Shown piece after piece: positions 1 through 10,257 of a stretch of DNA of 64,000 bases. The notes below the pieces were generated by a model. The model made no database searches and was not told the origin of the DNA. It was given only the letters and a program-made list of their open reading frames with translations. The translations under genes were made by a program, and so were the position numbers. The stretch lies in the NCBI GenBank assembly GCA_002633025.1, contig NMRB01000151.1, positions 357,296-421,295 of the forward strand. Reading direction: 5' to 3'. Positions within the stretch are counted from its first letter, which is position 1. Each line of letters starts with the position of its first letter. The DNA comes from Notospermus geniculatus. Its lineage: Eukaryota; Nemertea; Pilidiophora; Heteronemertea; Lineidae.

Positions 1-1480
1 ACGAATCTAGAGCATGCATCCAATTCTATTATCGTGGCATGCTGAGTGAGGCTTTGCTGTTGTGTTTTCATATTACGATTTGATCTAGTCACAACAAACT
101 GCCTGCTCATGCCATGCTGTTATGAAGAAGATATCCCATGTCACATGTAAGTCAAATATTTTTTGTCCAATTTCAAGATACTTCAAAATAATTGAAGACA
201 ATTCAACTTTTCGATGTTGTCAGTGTTATGTAATGGCTGCTGGTGACATAATGTCTGTTGTCAAACACAAGTGTAATTGACTGTTAATTGAAACTTATTT
301 GAATTGCTTTTGATGTCACATGTAAGCTTTAGAGAACAAAGCAATTGTTGTTCTAACTTGTAGTTGACTGTAGGCGTACATCCTCGTCAACATTTAGGAA
401 AAGATGGATATCATCAAGACCAGTCAAGCATTTACTAGAGCCATGGGTAATTAAAGAGATGATGAGGGTGTGAATCCTTATTTTTTGCCTGAACCTTGTT
501 AAAGGGGATGTTGATGCACCTTGTTGAGTGCCAATGGTTGGTTTGTCACCTTGATGCCAGGTGGCACCAGTCAGTGTCTTGTTTGAAGTGTGCACTATTC
601 TGTTGAGGGTCTTTGCCGAGTGTCTTTAATAGTATTTTGTGTGCAAAAATTACCGTTTCCCTTGGCTGACACACTATCCAGGGAAACCAGAGTCAACCCC
701 CCCCCCCAGGCAAACAACGATTTTTCATTGGAAATGGCATCACAGAGGATGTCAATGTTAAAATGTTTAGGAGGAGGCACCCAGTCTGCCATTTGCAGCC
801 CCCCTGCAGAAATCCAAGATCCATCCCTGCTTGTCCGTGTAACATTTTCAACTCATGTGCCATAATGCAAATATGCATGATGCAGTTATAATGAACTGTT
901 GCATTGCTAGGACCCATCACTTCAAGTTCAATGCCATCCCATCTACTAAGTCAACTGCTTCATCTTTCCAATTTCCCCTCGAATAAGTCTCGACCTTGAC
1001 CTGTTGCAAGTTGAATCCAGAGAAGCTTCCAAATCTGCATATCGGAGGAAAGTACACAAGTCAAGTCCTTGTCATTGGTTAGTTTGAAAGGGATGCTAAG
1101 ATATTGAGGAATAACGCAAACATGGCAAATGTGCCGCTTAGAAAAGTCAACAGACTTCTGTCGAAGGTATACATAACTTCATTAGAGCAATTCTGACTTG
1201 GTGAAGTGGCTTCTGTTTGGGAAGCTAAGCAATATAAAGGATCGATCTTCCCAAATTACTGTTTAAGTATTCTGATACTTGTTGATGAAGGATGGAGCAA
1301 GTTGGCAACTTCTGCTGTGCCATTGGTTGGTATCTATCCAAGTGTCAGCATCAGTCAGTTTGTATGATATGTAGAGTTTGTTGTAGATACCGCAAAAACG
1401 CCAGGTACGGCTAATGTACCGGTAAGCAATATTGTTGTCGGTTGTATCCAAAAAAACAGCACAAAAACGACACACAGTAT

Positions 1481-1650
1481 ACAATAAATCGGAAAGCCGT
1501 CTCCGAATATTTCACAGATTTTCGACCCCGGTGAGTCGGGGTCTTTCTCAGGCGCTATGTAGAAGAGATCCCAGAGGTGATCTCTTCTATAGCGCCTGAG
1601 CGGGGTCGAAAATCTGCGAAATATTCGGAGACGACTTTCCGCTTTATTGT
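1481..1650. repeat. 170-bp foldback (long inverted repeat)
   Basis: The arms run inward from ACAATAAA(T/G)CGGAAAG at both ends and stay complementary through CGTCTCCGAATATTT and AGATTTTCGACCCCG to an inner stem AGGCGCTAT…AGAAGAGATC. Only a few bases near the centre are unpaired, apart from an extra GACCCCG/CGGGGTC mini-hairpin in the left arm. A 15-bp direct repeat (ATTGTTGTCGGTTGT) occurs at 1431-1445 and 1646-1660. Probably a foldback-type MITE; no transposase. Confidence 0.75.
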
Positions 1651-1802
1651 TGTCGGTTGTGATGGTAAAACCTCCAAGATGTGTTGAAAGTTTACTCTGA
1701 CAGAAGTTTGATGTCACTAACATGTTGTGATAAGGAGGTTTCCTCTCAATGTGAAGTCGGATGAAAGAGGTGCTACTAACTGTGTGAGGGTTACTAAGGT
1801 GT

Positions 1803-1896
1803 CATCCTCCCATAGCAGGGTTTAGGTCTCACTCCTCTTCATACACTTGCACTGAGTGGTTGAAGAGGAGAGAGCTAAACATGCCTCTGTGGGAGG
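1803..1896. repeat. Small MITE with CATCCTCCCAcAGC ends (family C)
   Basis: Starts CATCCTCCCATAGCAGGG, continues GTCTCACTCCTCTTCA, and folds back on a right arm GAAGAGGAGAGAG…CTGTGGGAGG. Related copies with the same left-arm text are at 49113-49210 and, degraded, at 63526-63623. The shared ends and recurrence show a dispersed inverted-repeat family. No coding capacity. Confidence 0.6.
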
Positions 1897-2098
1897 CTGC
1901 TATGGTGTTGATCGGCCCTTCCTCTGACAGACATACTCTCCATCTAGTATTATGAGACAGCCAGCAATGGTGATGTTATCTCACTCCTGTATTGATCAAA
2001 TGACTCATCCTACACAAGTCTTCTTGTCTATGTATGTCTCAGGCTATACTCTTTATCGGGGCATAGCTTGATAATGGTTGAGGCCATGGCATGCGTAA

Positions 2099-3196
2099 AG
2101 GTGGGTTTAGACAGGCAACTTTTTCATCCGCAACCTCTTTCAACCCTCAACCTCTAGCAACCTACCTGTGATGTTCACACAGGGCAAACTTCTTCAACCA
2201 AGTTCAACCTCTGGTTGAAGGAGGTGGAAACAAATTGAAAGATTTTGGTGAGTAATACTGTCAATTTTGGAGGGAAATCAGAAAAACAAGTCACTACAAT
2301 GTATGAAGAGGCTGGATGTATTACTGCATCTCTCATTATCTTGCTGGATGAGCAGAGACGGGAGGATAAACCGAAAAATACAAAGGCGAGACTTATGGGT
2401 TTAATAAGGATTGGATCAGCAGAAGGAAAAAACTTGGGACTTATCACACACTTTTCTGAAGGAATTGGCAAGTGAAGACGTATCCACATATAAAAACTAT
2501 CTTTAAGGAGCCACGGTGGTGTAGTGGTTCGGGCCTCCGACTAGCGGTCAGAGGATCCCGGGTTCGAATCCCGCTGCTGGCGTGAGACTTTGGGCAGGTC
2601 TCTTTGCCTTACTGGCCTCTCTCCACCCAGGTGTATAAATGGGTTCCGGTCGGAAATGCTCAGATTGTAGCGCTGAATGAGCAGCTCATCTGAGTTCTAC
2701 TGAAAGGTTTCAGGATAGACTGGGGTTAAAGTGTGAAGTCGGATGACACCTCTACCGTTGTTGATATCAGACTATAAACCCAAACTTTAACTTTAACTTT
2801 ATCTTTGCATGGATGCCACCACTTCTGAAGAGCTCCTCCAGGCAGTAGCACCACTAATAACAAAACATCATACTTGGCCTTGCTCATCAACAGGCATGTT
2901 CATTTGCTCCACCATTTTGATCAATGGAGAAAAGATCACATGACTCACATCACCAATCTCATTGGATAGTACCTGATGGTGAAATTGATACTTTTGGCAA
3001 CCTCAGGAAAATTTAGCTTCTGAAAGCTATTTGGTTGCTGGTTGAAAGAGGTTGCAGCATGGAGGTTGAATCAGGTTGAAACAGGTTGCGGAACATGTTC
3101 AGACAGGCAACCTCTTTCAATTTTTAGGTTGCTGGTATATGATTACAGGAGGTTGAAAGAGGTTGAAAGAAGAAGGTTGCCTGTGTAAACCCACCT
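2099..3196. mobile_element. PIF/Harbinger-like MITE with TAA target duplication
   Basis: The left end AGGTGGGTTTAGACAGGCAA is mirrored by the right end, which reads inward from 3196 as AGGTGGGTTTACACAGGCAA. Both ends are flanked by TAA (2096-2098 and 3197-3199). Three-base TWA-type duplications are typical of the PIF/Harbinger superfamily. Subterminal regions on both sides are full of GGTTGAA/TTCAACC repeats (2130-2230 and 3030-3180), a common MITE trait. There is no transposase ORF; a 76-codon frame at 2245-2475 is not recognisable. A SINE is nested at 2505-2799, so the element was about 800 bp before that insertion. Superfamily assignment is inferred from TSD length and TIR only. Confidence 0.75.
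2505..2799 (+). mobile_element. tRNA-derived SINE (family 1), full length, nested in a MITE
   Basis: Perfect 7-bp target duplications TATCTTT lie at 2498-2504 and 2800-2806. Near the 5' end is a pol III promoter: A box TGGTGTAGTGG (2517-2527) and B box GGTTCGAATCC (2561-2571), 44 bp apart start to start as in tRNA genes. The tRNA-like head is followed by an unrelated body, with a conserved-looking CCACCCAGGTGTATAAATGG at about 2623-2643. The tail is a short CTTTAA simple repeat. Intact duplications and boxes suggest a fairly young insertion. The lineage of the body is not assigned. Confidence 0.85.
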
Positions 3197-3820
3197 TAAG
3201 AGTCAACACCGCATATCTTGAAAGTATGCCAGTCTCAGGTATATGTACTATACGATACAGTACATGTAATAAAGCTATATATTTTTCATGTAATGAATAT
3301 TGATGCACTGCTTCATGAATATTTATGAGCTATTCATCAGGTTGCCGGGCAGGGGGTGAAGATGTTGATGGCCCTGGTAACCATTGGTCCTTGACATGAC
3401 TAAAGTTGCAATTTGCGTTAGGAAAGGCACTTTGAAAGCCAAACACTGTACTGCCTTTGGCCTTTACTCCCACATGCCAACCAGGCAGGTGGACTTCGGT
3501 AGTCCACTTGTTGATGGTTAATGTTCATCACTGGCTCTCTTCTGGTTGTTCTTGCATCATGATGGTCCACCAAGTTGACTGCCCCTACAACCATATGTGG
3601 CCCGATTTAGCTGAAGTTGGTGCATGTCGTAGATCATCATTGGTCATCAGTTCACTCAGCTATTATCACTGTCCGCTATTAGCGCATTGCGCTGAAGTTC
3701 TTTAACCCTTTCCTCCTTTGCGACATGCCTCTACTTTTGCTAGAGCAGGTCACATAATGTATTTTTGCAGTTGCCCTAGTTTATATGTCTTTGTTTCTTA
3801 TTAAAAAAGCAATTAGGCAA

Positions 3821-4013
3821 CAGTAGAACCCTTCAATTAAGGACATCTTTGTTTGGGGCTGACAGAGTCTGTCCTCAATTGAGAAGTTTCCACATTTCAG
3901 GCTGGGGGTAAAATGAATAGAAATGTCCAATTTGCTACTGAACTTCCAATTCCATGTCCTTGAGAGAGAGGTGACCTGTCGGTAGAGGTGTCCGATAAGG
4001 GAGGTTCAACTTT
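3821..4013. repeat. AGGTGTCC-family inverted-repeat element
   Basis: Left end CAGTAGAACCCTTCAATTAA…GGACATC; the right end mirrors it (GAGGTGTCC…GGGAGGTTCAACTTTAG). An internal GTCCTCAATTGAGAAG repeat resembles the arms. The same vocabulary (GAACCTCCCTT, AGGTGTCCT) recurs at 31090-31215, 41045-41155 and 56146-57898. It ends about 80 bp before the FEZ exon at 4095. Confidence 0.5.
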
Positions 4014-4094
4014 AGTTGAATGGTATGCATGTTCTACATCTACTGAAGAACGCTTTATCTCCTTGTTAACACACTGTTTCAACTCTTCTTTCAG

Positions 4095-4203
4095 GATGTG
4101 GTGGACGATAACAGGCAACTTTGGGAATATCTTGCCAATAGATTGGTCCAAGTCATATGCAAGACAGTTACAAACGAAGGCATTAAATTTGGGAGAAAAA
4201 AGG
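4095..4203 (+). CDS. FEZ1/2 (unc-76): FEZ/zygin family coding exon (N-terminal region)
   Basis: Internal coding exon of a fasciculation and elongation protein zeta (FEZ, zygin, UNC-76) gene. The family encodes neuronal adaptors that link kinesin-1 to axonal cargo. The exon starts after a TTTCAG acceptor with one base of a split codon and ends AGG before a strong GTAAGT donor (4204), in phase 0. The reading frame gives MWWTITGNFGNILPIDW followed by a basic stretch and ALNLGEKR. This aligns with the vertebrate FEZ segment of the form W-x-x-L-T-D-N-Y-G-N-V-M-P-V-D-W followed by L-N-L-x-E-K. The exon is 109 nt. The preceding exon, which should end in acidic residues, was not found in positions 1-4094. 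A second open frame over the same bases (from 4098) lacks this match and is a shadow. Family assignment is from remembered homologues; an alignment would settle it. Confidence 0.85.
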
Positions 4204-4996
4204 GTAAGTCTCATTCCTGTTCACATCACTCTCTTAATTGTTCTGATGTTAAAGGGACCATCATCTGTTCATATCTCTTGTTCTGATGTTTAAAGGGACT
4301 GTGAGTCATCTCTTCTTCAGCGACAACACATACCAGTACTGTCATAAGAGAAGATCAAAGGCGTTGATCATTGTGAGGTTGACTTGGTGAATGTCTGACT
4401 GTGACATTGTAAAAAACAATGGTGTCTACTTACTTCAGACCCACATTGTACATTTTTGGTATTAAAAGGTGGGAGAGACAATGGTATTGTTACAAAATGG
4501 CATGACCTTTCCATAGAGAAAGACCAATGTTTGACATTGATTTCCAACTCAGCATGTTCCAATGATAGGTTAATGGATATTCTTTCAAGTTGTATACTTA
4601 GCATTATCTTACCATTTTCATCACCTTTTATGTAGAGAAACAAAAAAATATCATTCGATTGTCAGTTTTCGTCTTGATTCTGTCTTCGGAAGATGTAACT
4701 AAAGGTTTGGTCTTGAGCCTTCTTCCAAAGTCAGAAACTTTTGCTTTGGGAAGCAACATACATTTCAACACTATATTGTTTGCTTGTAATGCTATGTGGG
4801 ATGTGATCTATTCTTTCTGTAGATGTACGTTTTTCATGAGATGAATAAATTGTGCTATATATACATTAGGGGAACTCCTGCGGCTATCGATATGATGTTG
4901 TGAAACCATGGAAAATCACTTGGATTTCATACACTTGAGTTGGCAGTCGTGGTGTTCCCACAAAAGAAATTGCTGCCTGTTGAATCTTTTGTTCAT

Positions 4997-5252
4997 GAAA
5001 GCCTTTGTGTAGGCAAGCTGCCTGATATAGATTAGGCATTACCGGTATCTCATCCCCAGAATATCGGTCATGTTAGGCTTTTGCCTAATGTTCTTTAGAC
5101 AATGCCTTGGGTAGATCCCCTTATGAAAAGATTGGACAAAATGCCCAATAGGCATTGCCTAAGGAATATCAGGCAAAATGCCTAACAGGAATATGACAGG
5201 ATGAGATAATGCCTAACCCTGTATTAGGCAGCTTGCCTGTGCAAAGGCTTTC
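4997..5252. repeat. 256-bp foldback MITE rich in GCCTAA/TTAGGC motifs
   Basis: The ends GAAAGCCTTTG and CAAAGGCTTTC are followed inward by matching arms: GGCAAGCTGCCT, TTAGGCATTA, TCTCATCC and TGTTAGGC on the left all have their complement on the right. The central part (5085-5180) repeats TGCCTAA/TTAGGCA several times in both orientations. Non-coding, non-autonomous. No clear target duplication beyond the TIR. Confidence 0.75.
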
Positions 5253-6284
5253 GGTGTTTGACAAAGATAGGTCCTGCGTACACTAGATTTTCTACCTGAA
5301 TGAAACAAATGAAAAGAGAGACAACTGTGTTTGTTTGAGATATCACTTTGGCTTAGTTATCACTTTGGCTATCTGCCCAACCATTGTGGAACCCAAATTG
5401 CTTTTTGTTGTCCAACAATTAAACAAGAAAGTAAGGCCATGAAGCCACACACCACTAGTCCAAGATTTGTCCTCAGAGCTAAACACAGCCACAGTTTGCC
5501 TTGTTAGTCATAAAAACATTGGTCACCGACTTGGCTTCGTGTTACCACATTGTGGGAATCCATATAATAACTGCTGTAGTCACTATCAACAGTTTTTCTC
5601 TCCGGTTGAATAGACCTTACTCCGGCTTCAGTTACCATGGTTACGATAGAGTTGTGAACTGCGTCAGAAATGATGTACTGATATAGTTGCCTGCCGTCTA
5701 AACTTTGTCTTGTCACCATAAGCTTAGAACCTGATGGATTGCCAAGGAATTCATATATCGTGAAAAAAATGATTTGGTACTAAGCCAAATATCATCAATT
5801 TATTCTCCCTCGCTTGCCTCCAGTGGCATTAGGCAGGTATTTGCTCAGGACCGCTTGGTGGCTTGCTAATTTTAGAAACATCTGCCTATGTGACAGTTTT
5901 TTATGGTGTTCTAAAAGATAATGGGTTTCTCTATATTTGGTTTTCTCTGTCTTTTTCTAAGAGGTGATATATCTGACGGGTTGATAGCTAATCTGTAACT
6001 TGGAAGCATTTGTTTAGGCTACTTTATTGTCCTACTTCGTCATCATTTATACAGTTTGCAGTACCCCAATCAGGTCATTTTGGTTAAAAGGGAGATTCAG
6101 TGGGAAAGAATTGCATCCATGGGTATTGAATTGGGAGCTGGGTGGGTGTCTAAAAAACAAAGACCTAGGACCCAGTAAAAAATGCAGACCTCACAAGGTA
6201 AAAAACAAAGACCCAGGTAAAAAACGCAGACCTCACAAGGTAAAAAACTAAGACATTTGGAATATTGTTTATTATACATGTACA

Positions 6285-6475
6285 GCTGTTGTACAGCAGG
6301 AGGAAATCAGAGTACCCGGAGAAAACCTGTGGTGTCTGAGAGAGTTGCCCTCTCTGTCACAAGATGTTATTGCTGATGCAGGGGGCCCGACCTGGGATCT
6401 AGCCTCGCACCTGAGAAGTGACAGACCTGTACCAATATTTCAGCTCCTCTGCACCACTCTAACAGCCCAAAGCTG
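6285..6475 (-). mobile_element. tRNA-derived SINE (family 2), diverged copy
   Basis: Read on the minus strand it starts GGGCTGTTAGAGTGGTGCAGAG, an A-box-like head, and ends with GGGTACTCTGATTTCCTCC. The same order is seen in the copies at 10115-10257 and 50504-50656 (CAACTCTCT or equivalent, then the TTTCCTCC motif). The B-box area is eroded (GGCTAGATCCC) and the head carries an insertion, so this is an old copy. Confidence 0.6.
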
Positions 6476-7536
6476 TGGAGAAATGATGTAAAAACCTTAA
6501 AGAACTGGGAGTGAAACCGTTTCATCCAATTCTTTAAAAGGTATTGACTTTCTAATAGTTTTCCAATAACATTTGTACATAGTCCCATTTGCTAACTGAG
6601 TTAGAGAATATCTCCTGTCCTACATTGAAAAATCAATGGTTTCCTCTCATGAATATTCCTCTTCTTACATAGAAATACTTAGCAGTTCCTACGTTTTCAA
6701 GATGTAGACTTTCTTAGCTCCCTGGAATATCGTGCATAGCATTTTGATATATGTATCTGTCCTAGAGTTGATACATAATTCATCAAGTTTCTTGTATAAG
6801 GTTATATTAGATTCAGATATTGGACTTTACCCCTCCTGTTGGTCTCCCACCATCTTTCAATATGAATAAAGATGTTTATTTATGATGTAAGTTTAGTAGG
6901 TAAGACTTGAGTACAGTTGATTCAGAATTAGTTGTCTAGAGTGGGCAGGACCAGTCTGTGCATTGGATGCTACATGCTGCCTCCACTGTCAATAAAAGTG
7001 ATCTAAATATAGGAACAACTGGTGACATGTATGATATGATGATTGACATCTGATGGTATGACAATTAACAAATTAAGGTGTCTGTAATTGATTCTGCATT
7101 TGTAATCCTTGACATCATAAATTCATAGTTCATAACTTAACCTAATGGATTTAGCATATTCTGTTGTATTATCAAAGACCCAAAGAAATGGCATGGGCTG
7201 TTATCAGTTGACTCAGCACTTCTCAGTTCGTGCATTGCCTGAGAGCTAGAAGCAGCAATATCCTCAGAAAGACTTTCACATACATTCAGGCATGAAAAAG
7301 AATGAATATCTGATGTGTTGGACCACTAAAAACAGCATTGCTGGAAGGATTATCATAACACAGTGGAAAGCAATCAATATGAACTTATTCTGTACCATAA
7401 AACATGGAAATAAAAGAATTGGTAATACCACATCATCTATTTATCATCTTGCAGCAATTTGCTGCCAATTCTGGTGACTCGTTTGCCACGTCCACCAGAC
7501 ATCCCCACTGGTTTTATGTCCAATGAATTCAGAATA

Positions 7537-7658
7537 TTCAGGGGCCATATGCATAAAACATCTTAAGTGTAAAATTTCCCTTATCTTTTGTTTGGAACAA
7601 TAGTTTAAGTTTAAGGGAGATTTTACACTTAAGATGTTTTATGCATACGGCCCCTGAA
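7537..7658. repeat. 122-bp palindromic MITE
   Basis: About 47 bp of near-perfect terminal inverted repeat: TTCAGGGGCC, then ATGCATAAAACATCTTAAG, then TGTAAAAT…CCCTTA, mirrored on the right. A ~27-bp central spacer separates the arms. The whole would form one long hairpin if transcribed. No target duplication could be fixed. Confidence 0.75.
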
Positions 7659-9150
7659 CTCCTTCTAACTTCTGTGTCACATACCAACTTCTAATTTTCC
7701 TGAACAACTTCAACAAGTTTATTACATAAGGAAAAAACATAGCTAAGTCAGTGGAGTGCGGCCTGTATGTGTAGAAAAAACGAAGACAGAACTTTGCTTC
7801 CATTGTGTCTCACCACTAATTTCAACATTTTGTTCTCTTGACAGTCTGCTATTATGCTGTGGCAGACACTAATGTCATATCAAAGTGGTATACCTCTATT
7901 GTTGTAACAGGAGTTCAGCCATTGGAATTGACTGATTAAGTTCAATATTGATAAAAAAGGCAAACTACACCAATGGAAAATACACTGCTACATGGCCAAT
8001 GAACTGCCACTGTTGTCCAGAACAACTTTATCCTGAGCAACCTTCACCCAAGGTCATTTTGCTCCATCCTGTTTGTGGTGGCTCATCCATTATCTAGAGT
8101 GGTTTCTAACAAGGTTACCAATGTAATGAGATAATTCATGCGAAAGCAGACAAGTGGGATTGGCTTAATGCACTGTCCATGTATATCGCTCATAAAACAC
8201 TAAATTCATCTGCTGCTAACTGGTTTTTTGACACCCCATTTATCACAGTTGTTCCTACTTAACATTTTAACCATACCCTTCATCCAAGGGACCTTAAATC
8301 CATTATATGCTGTAGCCTATCTGTCCTGTGGCCTGTACATAACAGGAACAGAAATTGGCTTGTTGCTCATGTATTGTGATGATGCATAGTCGGACACTTT
8401 CTGACTGCACAGGGTCCCTTAGGTGCCTTTCACCCTATTAGGTGATAAGTGAGCATTGGAAGAGGATGCCAAGTGCAGAATACAGCATAAGGATTGTATT
8501 GAATGATAAAATGCAATGTAGGAGGAAACCAAAGCCCTATCGGGGGCCTGGCCTCATGTTCTGAAAAAGACTTTTCAAGTCCCAGCATATGCCCACCACC
8601 TATCGATTTATAATCAAGTTACTAAAGAGATTACCCCACTTAGACTTGCAAGTTCTTTATGAATATGGATCCTGCTCTGTCAAAGATAGTCACCCTCTCA
8701 CAGCAGCTTCTCCTTCCAATTGATGTTGCTATCACAGTCGCCGTTTGAAAATAAGTTTTTAAACTCCAGAAAGGAGCCAACACGTGCCACAAGCAGGTCT
8801 TAACCAATTAGACTGTTCAGCCGTTATCTGAGGCCCTGGATCACTTTGATATAGTCTCATTAGTGATATTTTTTCTCCTTTATTGATGGTGATACTAATA
8901 GTTACCTGAGGGTTCTCACACTGATGATGCACCCATTCCTGTATCTCTTTTAATTAGGCCAAGAATGGGCAAGTTAATGATGTGGATTGGGGCAGTGGCA
9001 ACTGTTAACTGATGATAATTTAGTGTCTCTAAAGGGATGTGAGATGTGCTTGTTTCCAAAACTTGTGGTGTAATATCACCAAATTTTGTTGTGCACTTTA
9101 CCAAACTTGTTAGATCACCTGGTGAGCTCTTACCATGATGCAGCGTCTGA

Positions 9151-9400
9151 CATCACCATCATCGTCATCCAGATTAGCAGGGATGTTTTGTAACTGCCAC
9201 GGCTATTGACACGAAACCTGATACACAGGTACTCCTACATGTAGGTGAAATGACCTCAGATACAAAGTTTCAGCACAAAGCTGATTCCTGTCTTGGCCAC
9301 CAGGTGGCCAAAACCACAAACACAAAAAGTGCAATTTAACTCCTGAACTAATAGGTGGTTCAAGTTTCAGCTCTTGCTCTGCAACCTGATGATGTGTCAC
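9151..9400 (+). repeat. Single unit of the CTCF-motif repeat family
   Basis: Shares the head TTAGCAGGG…GTAAC…GC.ATTGA and the core TGGCCACCAGGTGGC (9294-9308), followed by AAAACCACAAACACAAAAAGT and AACTCCTGAACTA, with the array at 17779-18720. It shows that the array belongs to a dispersed family. The core fits the animal CTCF consensus CCASYAGRKGGC. Confidence 0.7.
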
Positions 9401-10114
9401 CCTAATTTTCTGCAGCTTCTTTCATCCTTTCCGTTCTTCTGTCAAATACTCAAGTTCAGAATCCTGTCTTTCATCCACTGGTTACCAGATGCCTTAATTG
9501 GGACCAAATCAACTCTAGAGTAATTACATAATTCTAAAAGAATAATTCATAAAAGTATCTTTTTGCCAAAATGTTGCAAGTCTCTGAGTTATCTGATGCA
9601 ATGTGTCTTCCAGTGAGTCAATTTCATTCTCTGATACAATCGTCTTATACTCCCATGTGATTGGTAAGCCAAATCCAACTAGAAACTTTCTTTCCTAATC
9701 TGAAATTGACATGCCTCTCAGCTTCTGATAAGCTGTGTGACTTTCTAATGCTGAAGATTGGAGATTTACTGTTGCTTTTCATCATTGGGAATAAGTTATT
9801 TCTAATCGTTTGAGACCGTGGCTTTTAGTGACATATCAAAACTCATATTCCACTTTTCTCCTTCTTTGGTTTTGGAAATAGAATATCGTTGAAAGGTTTT
9901 AAGGTTTTAGTCTTTCTTTCTCAAAGAAATTTTTGTCCTCGTCTCCTGATTCTTTCTTTGCTTGTTGCCAAAGGAAAATCAGTGGCTGCATCAGACAGCA
10001 ATGGAGGGGAAAGTACTTTTAGAACTTGTTACAATATTGAGAATCGATAGCTTAGCACCAAATGTGGTAGTATTAGGCCTGCAGATGACATTGGGTGAAT
10101 TTTTAAATGCATAC

Positions 10115-10257
10115 GTAGCAGAAGGAAACTGGAGTGCCCTGTCAAAGAGAGTCGCCCTCTTTTCTCACATGAGGAGCGGGCTGATTGGGTATTGAACCCA
10201 GAACCTCAGAGGTGATGGGAGCTGATGTTTCCACTGCGCCACTCTGGCAGTCCAAAC
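10115..10257 (-). mobile_element. tRNA-derived SINE (family 2)
   Basis: On the minus strand: GGACTGCCAGAGTGGCGCAG, an exact A-box match TGGCGCAGTGG, then GGTTCTGGGTTCAATACCC as B box, and a body with GGGCGACTCTCTTTGACA ending in the GCACTCCAGTTTCC motif. It is closely related to the + strand copy at 50504-50656. The pol III boxes are better preserved than in the 6285 copy. Target duplications are not obvious. Confidence 0.75.

Larger units (their letters stand above)
1..4094 (+). other. Upstream intron of the FEZ gene (partial)
   Basis: No coding exon recognised. The FEZ exon expected before 4095 (the segment with the L-V-x-x-F-D-E-K type motif) was not found, so it presumably lies left of the window. 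Recognisable contents are the foldback at 1481-1650, the small inverted repeat at 1803-1896, the TAA-flanked element at 2099-3196 with its nested SINE, and the element at 3821-4013. A run of C at about 699-708 is low complexity. In 1-1480 and 3200-3820 I see nothing beyond unique AT-rich sequence and short chance ORFs. Confidence 0.5.

Noticed and set aside
4098-4286. 62-codon frame overlapping the first FEZ exon in another phase
   Set aside because: Only the frame giving GNFGNILPIDW matches the family and agrees with phase 0 at the donor.
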